A stretch of 25,225 nt of DNA from Ruminococcus sp. UBA4383 (GTDB lineage: Bacteria > Bacillota > Clostridia > Oscillospirales > Ruminococcaceae). The number at the start of each line of letters is the position of its first letter. Position 1 is the first letter of the stretch. Shown here in pieces: positions 1 to 7,685 of this stretch. Both the position numbers and the translations under genes were made by a program. Location: contig DGRR01000176.1 of NCBI GenBank assembly GCA_002389995.1, forward strand, positions 1-25,225. Reading direction: 5' to 3'. The notes under the pieces were generated by a model. The model worked only from the letters and a program-made list of their open reading frames with translations, did not search any database and had not been told where the DNA came from.

Positions 1-257
1 ACAGCTTTGAGGAGAATATGTTCCATATTATCCGTGCTTTCCACGTTGCAGGAAGATGTACCGACTGCGGTGAATGTTCAAGGGTTTGTCCGCAGAATAT
101 TCCTCTCCACCTCCTCAACAGAAAATTTATCAAGGATATTAACGAACTCTACGGCGAGTATCAGGCAGGTGCGGATACTACTTCAAAATCTCCGCTTACT
201 GACTATACTCAGGACGACTGCGAGCCGTCAATCGTTCATGAAAGGGGAGTTGAATAA
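1..257 (+). CDS. C-terminal part of a 4Fe-4S electron-transfer protein (cut by window edge)
   Basis: Only the last 84 or so codons are visible, read in the frame that ends with TAA at 255-257. They hold one complete ferredoxin-type motif, CTDCGECSRVCP, followed by a basic helix beginning HLLNRKF and an acidic tail. Paired motifs of this kind occur in the soluble iron-sulfur subunits that accompany FlxABCD/HdrABC-type and anaerobic sulfite reductase-type complexes; I infer that family from memory of similar C-termini and cannot see the rest of the protein. The stop codon overlaps the next start by one base (TAATG), so the two genes are almost certainly translated together. The role would be to carry electrons between Fe-S partners of the operon in the cytoplasm; there is no membrane segment in the visible part. 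Confidence 0.75.
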   Translation, partial: SFEENMFHIIRAFHVAGRCTDCGECSRVCPQNIPLHLLNRKFIKDINELYGEYQAGADTTSKSPLTDYTQDDCEPSIVHERGVE

Positions 258-1276
258 TGCTTAAAATATCAGTTAATAAGCTTGATGAACTTTTCGCCCT
301 TATCGCTTCAAAACAGACTCTTTATATCCCCGCTGACCGTGAGGCAGGTGTTGCTGAATATAAAAAGTGGGAGCAGGGTATGAAACTTTCAAATGCCCTC
401 AATACCGTCAGAAGTGCAAAGGATTTCTTCTTCCCGCAGACTGAAAATCTCGTTGACTTCAAAATGGAAGGAAAAAATATCGAAGTAATTGATATCCGTC
501 AGGAATCAGAGGATTTCGTTGTTTTCGGTGTCCGTGCCTGCGATGCGAGAAGCTTTACAATTCTCGACAAGGTTTTCCTCGTTGAACCCGTTGACAGCTA
601 CTATAAAAACCGCCGTGACCACGGTACTGTTGTAACTATGGCGTGTACAAGACCTGCTGAAACCTGTTTCTGCGGTGTTTTCGGCATTGATGCAACTGAA
701 CCCGAAGGCGATGCTGTGTGCTATAATGACGGTGAAAATATATTTTTCAAGGCTCATAACGAAAAGGGTCAGAAGTTCATAGATTCCGTTTCTTCTCTCC
801 TCGAAGAAGGCGATACCTCCAAACTCGATGAGGTTCAGGCTAAAACAAGGGATATCCTTAAAAAATTACCGCTCGCAAATCTTTCAACCGATTCTTTCGG
901 CGGTGATAAGCTTATGGAAAACTTCAATTCCGACAAGTGGGGCGAACTCTCAGAATCCTGCATAGGCTGCGGTACTTGTACCTTTGTATGCCCTACCTGC
1001 CAGTGCTATGATATAAGGGATTTTGACACGGGTCACGGAATAAAGCGTTTCCGCTGCTGGGATTCCTGTATGTACTCCGAATTTACACGCATGGCTCACG
1101 GCAATAACAGAAATTCCCAGCTCGAACGTTTCAGACAGAGATTCATGCATAAACTCGTTTATTTCCCGTCAAACAATAACGGTGAGTTCGGCTGTGTGGG
1201 CTGCGGAAGATGCCTGTCAAAATGCCCGGTTTCCATGAATATCGTCAAGGTTATGAAAGCTCTGGAGGTTAAATGA
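257..1276 (+). CDS. 4Fe-4S dicluster protein, AsrA/hydrogenase-beta-like electron-transfer subunit
   Basis: A 339-residue soluble protein. The N-terminal two thirds resemble the alpha subunit of anaerobic sulfite reductase (AsrA) and related hydrogenase subunits, with several extra cysteines (CTRPAETCFC near residue 130). The C-terminal part holds two [4Fe-4S] motifs: C235, C238, C241, C245 and C313, C316, C319, C323, with a further CWDSC between them. In AsrAB and FlxAB-type complexes this subunit takes electrons from the FAD/NAD(P)H-binding partner, which here is the next gene and overlaps it by four bases (ATGA). The start is fixed by the TAATG junction with the upstream gene. I infer an electron relay between NAD(P)H and the fumarate reductase encoded downstream. 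A role with a sulfite reductase is less likely because no siroheme subunit is present in the window. Confidence 0.82.
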   Translation: MLKISVNKLDELFALIASKQTLYIPADREAGVAEYKKWEQGMKLSNALNTVRSAKDFFFPQTENLVDFKMEGKNIEVIDIRQESEDFVVFGVRACDARSFTILDKVFLVEPVDSYYKNRRDHGTVVTMACTRPAETCFCGVFGIDATEPEGDAVCYNDGENIFFKAHNEKGQKFIDSVSSLLEEGDTSKLDEVQAKTRDILKKLPLANLSTDSFGGDKLMENFNSDKWGELSESCIGCGTCTFVCPTCQCYDIRDFDTGHGIKRFRCWDSCMYSEFTRMAHGNNRNSQLERFRQRFMHKLVYFPSNNNGEFGCVGCGRCLSKCPVSMNIVKVMKALEVK

Positions 1277-2109
1277 TTATGATGAACAATGATACACTTA
1301 TCCCGAAAATAGGAGTTGTCACGGACATCAGAATCGACACTCCCGATGTTAAAACTTTCCGTGTGGTTTCTCCGCAGGGCGGCAAGGTTTTTGAACATAT
1401 GCCCGGTCAGTGCGCTATGCTCTCCGTTCCCGGTGTGGGAGAAGGTATGTTTTCAATAACTTCTTCCCCCACAAATACAGAATTTATGGAGTTCAGCATT
1501 AAAAAATGCGGCTGTCTCACAAACTGGCTTCACTCTATGGAAGTCGGTCAGCAAATCACTATAAGAGGTCCTTACGGCAATCATTTCCCCGTTGAAACTG
1601 AACTCAAAGGCAAAAATCTCCTCTTTATCGCAGGCGGTATCGGTCTTGCACCGCTCCGCTCCGTTATAAATTATGTCCGTGACAAACGTGAAAATTACGG
1701 CGATGTCCAGATAGTCTACGGCTCACGTTCTATGGACGACCTCGTTGACTATAAGGAAATTATCGAGGAATGGACAAATGACAAGGGCATTGAAGTAAAT
1801 CTCACTATCGACAGGGAACAGGACGGCTGGAACGGTCATGTGGGCTTCGTTCCGAATTACGTCAAGGAACTTGCCCCCTCCACTGATAAAACTGTCCTCG
1901 TCTGCGGTCCTCCGATTATGATTAAGTTTACACTCGCAGGTCTTAAAGAAATCGGATTTACCGAAACTCAGGTATATACCACTATGGAACTGCGTATGAA
2001 ATGCGCTGTCGGAAAGTGCGGACGTTGCAATATAGGCGATAAATACGTCTGCAAGGACGGTCCTGTTTTCCGTTTCGACCAGCTTGATGAACTGCCAGAT
2101 GAATATTGA
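1273..2109 (+). CDS. FAD/NAD(P)H-binding reductase with [2Fe-2S] C-terminus, AsrB/PyrK-like
   Basis: A 278-residue member of the ferredoxin-NADP reductase superfamily. The FAD-binding half contains PGQCAMLSVPG and the flavin-contact segment GMFSITSSPT; the nucleotide-binding half begins at the LLFIAGGIGLAPLRS loop (about residues 116-130), followed by VYGSRSMDDL and CGPPIMI. Near the C-terminus C244, C249, C252 and C260 match the [2Fe-2S] arrangement of PyrK and AsrB. The expected role is to oxidise NADH or NADPH and hand electrons to the Fe-S subunit encoded just upstream. GGAGG at 1264-1268 serves the start; ATG at 1273 gives the overlap with the preceding TGA, while ATG at 1279 is better spaced from the ribosome site, so the first two residues are uncertain. 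Which nucleotide it prefers cannot be told from the sequence. Confidence 0.87.
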   Translation: MIMMNNDTLIPKIGVVTDIRIDTPDVKTFRVVSPQGGKVFEHMPGQCAMLSVPGVGEGMFSITSSPTNTEFMEFSIKKCGCLTNWLHSMEVGQQITIRGPYGNHFPVETELKGKNLLFIAGGIGLAPLRSVINYVRDKRENYGDVQIVYGSRSMDDLVDYKEIIEEWTNDKGIEVNLTIDREQDGWNGHVGFVPNYVKELAPSTDKTVLVCGPPIMIKFTLAGLKEIGFTETQVYTTMELRMKCAVGKCGRCNIGDKYVCKDGPVFRFDQLDELPDEY

Positions 2110-2126
2110 TTAAAGGAGCAAAAAGC

Positions 2127-2810
2127 ATGGAAAATATGTTGAATGTTTACCTGTTCGGCAAAAAATATGAAGTGCCTGCCGGACTTACTATAATGACTGC
2201 TATGGAATATGCAGGCTATGAACTTGTAAGAGGCTGCGGCTGCCGCAACGGTTTCTGCGGTGCGTGTGCCACTATTTACAGAATCAAGGGTCAGGTTGAA
2301 CTTCACGGCTGCCTCGCCTGTCAGACAGAAGTCGAGGAGGGTATGTATGTTGCTACTCTGCCTTTCTTCCCACTCGAAAAAAGAATTTACAATATCGAGG
2401 AAATTAAACCAACCCAGCAGATTATGATGCAGCTCTATCCCGAAATTTATGCCTGCATCGGCTGTAACGCCTGTACAAAAGCCTGCACTCAGGAACTCAA
2501 TGTCATGCAGTATATCGCTTACGCCCAGAGAGGCGAATATGAAAAATGCGCTGAGGAATCCTTTGACTGCGTAATGTGCGGCGTATGTTCTTCACGCTGT
2601 CCTGCGGGTATCTCCCACCCTCAGGTAGCTATGCTCGCAAGACGACTCAACGGTAAGTATATCGCTCCCGAATGCGGTCACCTCAACGACCGTGTGGGCG
2701 AAATCAATGAGGGTATATATGATGCGGAAATAGCTGAACTTATGGCTAAATCCGTTGACAATATACAGGAAATCAAGGATATGTACAATAACCGTGAAAT
2801 CGAAAAGTAA
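2127..2810 (+). CDS. [2Fe-2S] plus two [4Fe-4S] iron-sulfur subunit of a fumarate reductase-like enzyme
   Basis: I start at ATG 2127, eight bases after AAAGGAG at 2112-2118, rather than at the upstream TTG (2106) that overlaps the previous gene; this gives 227 residues. The N-terminal domain is a ferredoxin fold with cysteines at 37, 39, 44, 47, 62 and 65, enough for a [2Fe-2S] cluster. Two [4Fe-4S] motifs follow: C110, C113, C116, C120 and C148, C151, C154, C158. Normal SdhB/FrdB proteins have one [2Fe-2S] and mixed 3Fe/4Fe centres bound by a different spacing; this layout is closer to the Fe-S subunits of soluble thiol- or NADH-linked fumarate reductases. It sits 12 bases before the flavoprotein gene, so it is the natural electron donor to that flavin. 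Confidence 0.82.
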   Translation: MENMLNVYLFGKKYEVPAGLTIMTAMEYAGYELVRGCGCRNGFCGACATIYRIKGQVELHGCLACQTEVEEGMYVATLPFFPLEKRIYNIEEIKPTQQIMMQLYPEIYACIGCNACTKACTQELNVMQYIAYAQRGEYEKCAEESFDCVMCGVCSSRCPAGISHPQVAMLARRLNGKYIAPECGHLNDRVGEINEGIYDAEIAELMAKSVDNIQEIKDMYNNREIEK

Positions 2811-2822
2811 GGAGGAGCAGAA

Positions 2823-4427
2823 ATGTATAAGATTGATAAGCTTAATGAGCTTGCTAAAATAGTTGCAGAAAAAAGACAGGCTAATGCCGCTCTCGAACCA
2901 AGAAGAATGACTGCCGAGGAAAAAGATGACCTCCTTTCACATTTCCACCCCGACTATAAACAGGACGAATTTACCGTCCTCTCAGCAGGTGTCAACAAGG
3001 GCGATAAAGTCCCCACTCAGCTCGCTGAACTCTTACAGGGCAAAAGCAGAATTTCTCCCGACTCAGTTGACCTTTCCAATCCCGATTACGATACAGATGT
3101 ACTCATAATCGGCGGCGGCGGTGCAGGTGCTTCATGTGCCATTGAAGCTGATGAGGCTGGTGTCAAGACTATGATTGTCACCAAACTCCGTATAGGCGAT
3201 GCAAATACCATGATGGCTGAGGGCGGTATTCAGGCGGCTGACAAGCCTAATGATTCACCCGCAATCCACTATCTTGATGCTTTCGGAGGCGGTCACTTTG
3301 CCGCTAAACCCGAACTCGTCAAGAAACTCGTCACCAAAGCCCCCGAAGCTATCCAGTGGCTCAATAAGCTCGGTGTTGAATTTGATAAAGAACCTGACGG
3401 TACTATGGTTACTACTCACGGCGGCGGTACTTCAAGAAAACGTATGCACGCTGCAAAGGATTATTCAGGTGCGGAAATTATGCGTACTCTCCGTGATGAA
3501 GTCATTAACCGTGGTATTCCCGTTGTGGATTTTACTGCTGCTGTTGAGATTATTCTCGATGAAAACGGAAAAGCCGCAGGCGCAGTCCTCATGAATATGG
3601 AAACTAAAGAACTCCTCGTTGCAAGAGCTAAAACTGTCGTTATCGCAACAGGCGGTGCAGGCAGACTCCATTATCAGGGATTCCCCACTTCAAACCACTA
3701 CGGTGCAACGGCTGACGGTCTTATCCTCGGTTACAGAGTAGGCGCAAAACTCCTCTATGCTGATACTCTTCAGTATCACCCCACAGGTACAGGCTATCCC
3801 GAACAGATATTCGGTGCGCTCGTTACCGAAAAAGTCCGTTCTCTCGGTGCGAAACTCGTTAATATTGACGGTGAAGTTTTCATGCACCCCCTCGAAACCC
3901 GTGACGTTACTGCCGCTTCCATTATCCGTGAATGTACCGCAAGAAACAAGGGTATCGAAACTAATCTCGGCAAGGCTATATGGCTCGATACTCCCATGAT
4001 TGAACTTATTCACGGTGAAGGTACTATCGAGAAAAGAATCCCCGCTATGCTCAGAATGTTCGGCAAGTACGGCATTGATATACGCAAAGAACCTATTCTT
4101 GTATATCCTACTCTCCACTACCAGAACGGCGGTCTTGATATAACCGATGACTGTGCAACAGGTGTTGAAAACCTCTATGCCGCAGGTGAGGTCGCAGGCG
4201 GTATCCACGGCAGAAACAGACTTATGGGAAATTCCCTCCTTGATGTTATAGTTTTCGGAAGAAATGCAGGTATTTATGCCGCTGCAAAGGCTAAGGAAAC
4301 TGCAACTCCTGAAAAACTTACACTTGAACATATAAATAAATTCAATAAAGAACTTGAAGAATGTGGTGCGGCTACTCAGACAGTTTCTCCCATGCTTCTC
4401 CCTCATTACGCAAGAAAAGACAGATAA
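2823..4427 (+). CDS. fumarate reductase/succinate dehydrogenase-type flavoprotein
   Basis: A 534-residue FAD-dependent oxidoreductase of the FrdA/SdhA/NadB superfamily. About 85 residues precede the dinucleotide loop VLIIGGGGAGASCAIEAD (near residue 95), an N-terminal extension longer than usual. Other family marks are TMMAEGGIQAA, IATGGAGRL, QYHPTG (residues 317-322, with the conserved His), HYQNGG and HGRNRLMGNSLLD near residue 462. The reaction is fumarate to succinate, or the reverse; gene order beside NAD(P)H and Fe-S subunits and an anaerobic host favour fumarate reduction. There is no Tat-type or other signal, so it acts in the cytoplasm. The start ATG is preceded by AAGGAGGAG. L-aspartate oxidase is the main alternative, but nadA/nadC are absent and dedicated Fe-S partners are present. 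Confidence 0.87.
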   Translation: MYKIDKLNELAKIVAEKRQANAALEPRRMTAEEKDDLLSHFHPDYKQDEFTVLSAGVNKGDKVPTQLAELLQGKSRISPDSVDLSNPDYDTDVLIIGGGGAGASCAIEADEAGVKTMIVTKLRIGDANTMMAEGGIQAADKPNDSPAIHYLDAFGGGHFAAKPELVKKLVTKAPEAIQWLNKLGVEFDKEPDGTMVTTHGGGTSRKRMHAAKDYSGAEIMRTLRDEVINRGIPVVDFTAAVEIILDENGKAAGAVLMNMETKELLVARAKTVVIATGGAGRLHYQGFPTSNHYGATADGLILGYRVGAKLLYADTLQYHPTGTGYPEQIFGALVTEKVRSLGAKLVNIDGEVFMHPLETRDVTAASIIRECTARNKGIETNLGKAIWLDTPMIELIHGEGTIEKRIPAMLRMFGKYGIDIRKEPILVYPTLHYQNGGLDITDDCATGVENLYAAGEVAGGIHGRNRLMGNSLLDVIVFGRNAGIYAAAKAKETATPEKLTLEHINKFNKELEECGAATQTVSPMLLPHYARKDR

Positions 4428-4436
4428 TCATAAAAA

Positions 4437-4459
4437 CGGGACGCTCTCACAGCGTCCCG
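4437..4459 (+). terminator. Hairpin between reductase operon and permease gene
   Basis: A perfect 9-base stem, CGGGACGCT pairing with AGCGTCCCG around a CTCAC loop, begins ten bases after the flavoprotein stop codon. It is followed by only a short run of T (AAATTT), so it may be a leaky terminator or an RNA-stabilising end that lets some transcripts continue into the permease gene. Confidence 0.6.
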
Positions 4460-4487
4460 CAAATTTGTAAAGAAAAGAGTGATATAT

Positions 4488-5699
4488 ATGGATTTTTTTA
4501 ACGGGATACTTTCAATTCACGGGGTATCCTTTCTTATGATTTCCGTTATCGCAATAGCGGCTATGGGATATGTACTCGGAAGAATTACTGTAAAGGGAAT
4601 ATCCCTCGGTACAGCAGGCGTTTTCATTGTTGCCCTCGCTTATGGCTGTATCTTCTATAAGGAACTTTCAAATGAAATAAATACCGATTTTGTCGGAAAT
4701 GCCCTTAAAATTGTCGATAATCTCGGTCTGATACTGTTCGTTACGGCTGTCGGATTCATTGCAGGACCTAACTTTTTCGGAAATTTCAAGAAAAATTTCA
4801 AGTCTTACGTTGTGCTTGCCGTTATAATTATTTTAAGCGGTGGTCTTGCGTGTGCAGGCTGTATCATGATTGGAAGAAACTTCACTGACCTTTCAAATGC
4901 CGAATTTACTGCTATGCTTACAGGTATACTTTCAGGTGCGCTTACAAGTACACCGGGATTTTCAGCCGCAAAAGATGCTGTCGGAAGTGAAGAATTACAG
5001 AGTATAGTTTCTGTCGGATATGCTATTGCATATATATTCGGTGTTATCGGCGTTGTGCTTTTCGTTCAGATTATTCCGAAGGCTCTGAAAGCTGATATGC
5101 CTAAGGAGAGAGAACTTCTCATATCTGCGGATTCAAAGGGAAACAAGAAAAAAACTCCCGAAAATCTCATTGATATGGACGATTTCGGTATTATGCCCTT
5201 TGCACTTGCGGCAGTTATCGGTATAATTATCGGTTCATTCAAATTCGGTAACTTTTCACTTTCAACAACGGGCGGTTGTCTGCTGACTTCCCTTATTTTC
5301 GGACATTTCGGACATACGGGTCATATAAATTTAATGCCGAAGGATTCTACCTTAAAGGTTTTCCGTGAACTCGGACTTATGTTTTTCCTCATAGGAGCAG
5401 GAGTTTCGGGCGGTGCGAAATTCGTTCAGTATTTCGATGCCGTATATTTCCTTTACGGAATTGTAATGACGGTTGTTCCCATGATACTTGGTTTCCTGTT
5501 TGCAAAATATATCCTCAAACTCAGTCTTTTAAACAATCTCGGCTCGATTACAGGCGGTATGACTTCAACTCCTGCGCTCGGTACTCTCATCAGTACGGCA
5601 GGCACGGAGGCTGTTGCTTCGGCATATGCGGCAACATATCCTGTTGCACTTATATCAGTAGTTCTTGTATCACAGTTTTTGATTATATTATTCAGCTAA
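4488..5699 (+). CDS. AspT/YidE-family membrane transporter, candidate dicarboxylate (succinate) exporter
   Basis: A very hydrophobic 403-residue protein with about ten membrane segments in two halves. Each half carries the family mark: LTSTPG near residue 152 and MTSTPALG near residue 358, as in aspartate-alanine exchangers. Full-length AspT/YidE proteins are about 550 residues with two TrkA-C (RCK_C) domains between the halves; here the central loop is only about 40 hydrophilic residues, so those domains are missing. I chose ATG 4488, eight bases after AAAGAG, over the GTG at 4479. Family members include the Corynebacterium succinate exporter SucE. Its place directly after a fumarate reductase makes succinate export a reasonable inference, but aspartate or another acid is possible. 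Confidence 0.75.
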   Translation: MDFFNGILSIHGVSFLMISVIAIAAMGYVLGRITVKGISLGTAGVFIVALAYGCIFYKELSNEINTDFVGNALKIVDNLGLILFVTAVGFIAGPNFFGNFKKNFKSYVVLAVIIILSGGLACAGCIMIGRNFTDLSNAEFTAMLTGILSGALTSTPGFSAAKDAVGSEELQSIVSVGYAIAYIFGVIGVVLFVQIIPKALKADMPKERELLISADSKGNKKKTPENLIDMDDFGIMPFALAAVIGIIIGSFKFGNFSLSTTGGCLLTSLIFGHFGHTGHINLMPKDSTLKVFRELGLMFFLIGAGVSGGAKFVQYFDAVYFLYGIVMTVVPMILGFLFAKYILKLSLLNNLGSITGGMTSTPALGTLISTAGTEAVASAYAATYPVALISVVLVSQFLIILFS

Positions 5700-5702
5700 A
5701 AG

Positions 5703-5733
5703 AAAAGGCTTTCCGTACAGGAAAGCCTTTTTA
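5703..5733. terminator. Bidirectional terminator between converging genes
   Basis: A perfect 12-base stem, AAAAGGCTTTCC with GGAAAGCCTTTT around loop GTACA, followed by T and preceded by A, so it can end both the permease transcript and the leftward FkbM-type gene. Confidence 0.9.
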
Positions 5734-6801
5734 TTATTTTACTACTGCATAGAGATTTGTTTCCCATGCGGGAATATACGGCTGATGTCTTATATAAAGC
5801 TTATAATTCGGATTGAGCATTTTTATTAGCAGGGGAAGTTCAAAAATATCTTCATTCCGATGATAAAGGGCTATCATCATTTTTGGGGAATAGTGAGAAA
5901 TTGTATAGGCACTTCCCCATATTGCCTCACGTTCAAATCCTTCAACGTCCATTTTGATTATTGTTGCGGGTTTCTTTTTCAGTACACTGTCAACTGAAAG
6001 TGCTTCTATCATAGTTGCCGAATTTGGGTTAAGTGCTGACTGTCTGCCTGATTTATGGGCGAAAGGGAGCTGTGTATCAATGCACCATGATGCGGCATTA
6101 TATGTGTTTATATTTTTCATGCCGTCTGTGAATCTGCAAAGCTTCCTGAAATTTTTCCTGTCGGGCTCAAAGGCATATACTGCTGAAAAATTTCCTTTTG
6201 TATATTCCATGAGTTCCTTTATTGTATCGCCGTTGTATGCGCCGAGGTCAACATAGGTTTCAGTTGTTACGGGTCTGATTATCTTTTTGTATATTTCGGA
6301 TTTCGGGGTGGTTATGGAGTCAAGATATTCAAGTTTTCCGCTTATCTTGAAATTTATGATATTTGCGTATACTTTTCTGGAAAAATCATCTGCGAGGCTG
6401 TCGTATACCTCACGGATTTTCTGTGCATTCTGCATACAGTATTCATAAGTGAAAAGCCCTGTACCTATTACGGGGACATCGGGGATATAGAGTGTATGTT
6501 TTTCAGCCATTTCGTGTATTTTGTCAATCAGCGACTGATAGCCTGCACCGAATGCAAGGACTATGATGAAATCTTTGTGCATAGCTTCAACATCTGAAAG
6601 TTTCTGAACGAGAAATCCTTCAAAGGAATGCCCTCTTACAAAGTCATCGCTTGCAAAGATTCCCGCAACGGGTATATTCATTCTTCTGAATACCGACATA
6701 ATTTTCATAGCACCGTCGCCCATTCCGTAAATAAATATCGGGCGTTTTTCGGTTTTTAGATTGTCCCAGCAGGACTTTTTTTCTGTAATAAATGAAATCA
6801 T
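5734..6801 (-). CDS. FkbM-family SAM-dependent methyltransferase with N-terminal Rossmann-like domain
   Basis: A 355-residue cytoplasmic protein. Residues about 20-110 look like a small nucleotide-binding domain (IFIYGMGDGAMKI, then a VLAFGAGYQ strand) of the kind found at the front of sugar-modifying enzymes. The C-terminal half is an FkbM methyltransferase: SAM motif YVDLGAYNGDT near residue 181, AFEPD, and IKMDVEGFEREA near residue 282. FkbM proteins usually O-methylate sugars or polyketides, often in surface glycans. The start lies 15 bases after the stop of the PH-like gene, with GGGGTG as a modest ribosome site, so the two are co-transcribed. No glycosyltransferases are nearby, so the acceptor is unknown. 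Confidence 0.82.
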   Translation of the reverse strand: MISFITEKKSCWDNLKTEKRPIFIYGMGDGAMKIMSVFRRMNIPVAGIFASDDFVRGHSFEGFLVQKLSDVEAMHKDFIIVLAFGAGYQSLIDKIHEMAEKHTLYIPDVPVIGTGLFTYEYCMQNAQKIREVYDSLADDFSRKVYANIINFKISGKLEYLDSITTPKSEIYKKIIRPVTTETYVDLGAYNGDTIKELMEYTKGNFSAVYAFEPDRKNFRKLCRFTDGMKNINTYNAASWCIDTQLPFAHKSGRQSALNPNSATMIEALSVDSVLKKKPATIIKMDVEGFEREAIWGSAYTISHYSPKMMIALYHRNEDIFELPLLIKMLNPNYKLYIRHQPYIPAWETNLYAVVK

Positions 6802-6816
6802 TAGGACACCCCGATA

Positions 6817-7215
6817 TTATAAATCAGTATCTTCATTGTGTTCGCTGTCGGAATATATCCCCATCAGGTCACGGCCTCTGATACTGTATTTGTCACGCAT
6901 TTTATTCATATACTCATCTATAAGATTTGATACGGCTCTTACATCTTTTATACAGCGGATTTCTTTGGTAGGGTTATCGGTATCCTTGCTGTATATTACT
7001 ATTGAGCCGCAGCCGAAAATACGCTGTCCGAACGGGCGGAGTATTTTTTTGTCGGTAATTTTATACAAATCCATTTCATCTTCGCTTATATTGAAAAAGC
7101 CTGTTTTAGTTATAAATTTTGTTTCTGTCAGGTAATATCTTGTAAATGACCATGGCAGACCGAAAAGTGTGCGTTTTTTATCGGTCCATACATAGTTTAT
7201 ATCATTTTTTCCCAT
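6817..7215 (-). CDS. Small PH-like (bacterial PH / DUF304-type) hypothetical protein
   Basis: A 132-residue soluble protein. Residues about 6-95 have the alternating strand pattern of bacterial PH-like domains: FTRYYLTETKFITKTGFF, then DLYKITDKKILRPFGQRIFGCGSIVIYS, then a helix with the run VRAVSNLIDEYMNKMRDKY. Unlike most DUF304 proteins it has no membrane helices at its N-terminus. A strong ribosome site (AGGAGG, seven bases before ATG) fixes the start. It is the first gene of a two-gene leftward unit with the FkbM methyltransferase. The domain assignment rests on strand pattern only and the function is unknown; binding of lipid or protein partners at the envelope is a guess. Confidence 0.6.
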   Translation of the reverse strand: MGKNDINYVWTDKKRTLFGLPWSFTRYYLTETKFITKTGFFNISEDEMDLYKITDKKILRPFGQRIFGCGSIVIYSKDTDNPTKEIRCIKDVRAVSNLIDEYMNKMRDKYSIRGRDLMGIYSDSEHNEDTDL

Positions 7216-7262
7216 AATCTGACCTCCTGTTTCAAAAAATCACAAAAAGATAAAATTATCTC

Positions 7263-7279
7263 TATGTTATTTTAACATA
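7263..7279. promoter_or_regulatory. Palindrome overlapping the PH-like gene's -10 box
   Basis: TATGTTA and TAACATA are perfect 7-base inverted repeats separated by TTT. The palindrome covers the -10 box (7269-7274) of the leftward promoter, the usual position of a repressor site. No regulator is assigned, and AT-rich DNA can give such repeats by chance. Confidence 0.4.
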
Positions 7280-7297
7280 AAACGCATTTTAAGTCAA
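7269..7297 (-). promoter_or_regulatory. Promoter of the PH-like/FkbM operon
   Basis: Read on the minus strand: TTGACT at 7297-7292, a 17-base spacer, TAAAAT at 7274-7269. It lies about 50 bases ahead of the PH-like start codon. Confidence 0.75.
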
Positions 7298-7359
7298 TAT
7301 CATGACAGTAATTTTTACCAAATTTTTTTATTATCCCATGTAATCAGTATATTTGGGTA

Positions 7360-7388
7360 TGGACAAAATTATTTTTATATGGTAAAAT
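7360..7388 (+). promoter_or_regulatory. Promoter of the ydbC gene
   Basis: TGGACA at 7360-7365, 17-base spacer, TAAAAT at 7383-7388. The predicted transcript starts only about 25 bases before the start codon, just ahead of the AAAGGAGA ribosome site. Confidence 0.75.
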
Positions 7389-7418
7389 ATATGTATCATA
7401 TGAAAGGAGATTGCAGAA

Positions 7419-7652
7419 ATGGCAGATTTAAAGTTTGAGATAACTCAGCAGATAGGTACGCTTTCTGAAAATGCAAAGGGCTGGACTAAAGAACTTAATA
7501 TGGTAAGCTGGAATGACCATGACCCCAAGTATGATATAAGAGAGTGGTCTCCTGACCATTCAAGAATGGGCAAGGGTGTTACTCTTACGGCTGATGAACT
7601 GGCTGAGCTTAAAGAACTTCTTAAAGGCATTGACCTTGATTCTTTTGAATAA
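7419..7652 (+). CDS. ydbC: YdbC/PC4-like single-stranded DNA-binding protein
   Basis: A 77-residue protein that closely matches the YdbC family of Firmicutes, structural relatives of the eukaryotic coactivator PC4. The characteristic core is visible: ISENAKGW-type segment (LSENAKGWTKELN), VSWND, KYDIREWSPDH and MGKGVTL, then a C-terminal helix. Family members form dimers that bind single-stranded nucleic acid, and a role in replication, repair or transcription is supposed rather than proven. It is a single-gene unit with its own promoter, an AAAGGAGA ribosome site eight bases from ATG, and a hairpin terminator starting five bases after the stop. Confidence 0.9.
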   Translation: MADLKFEITQQIGTLSENAKGWTKELNMVSWNDHDPKYDIREWSPDHSRMGKGVTLTADELAELKELLKGIDLDSFE

Positions 7653-7656
7653 TGTG

Positions 7657-7683
7657 AAAAGCACCGCATGAACGGTGCTTTTT
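7657..7683. terminator. Bidirectional terminator between ydbC and smpB
   Basis: A 10-base stem, AAAAGCACCG with CGGTGCTTTT around CATGAA, with T following and A preceding. It serves the converging ydbC and smpB transcripts. Confidence 0.9.
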
Positions 7684-7685
7684 GT

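Noticed and set aside
3690..4406. 238-codon open frame on the minus strand
   Set aside because: It is antisense to the flavoprotein gene, whose motifs are clear, and has no ribosome site or recognisable domain. Long antisense frames of this kind come from the codon bias of the real gene.
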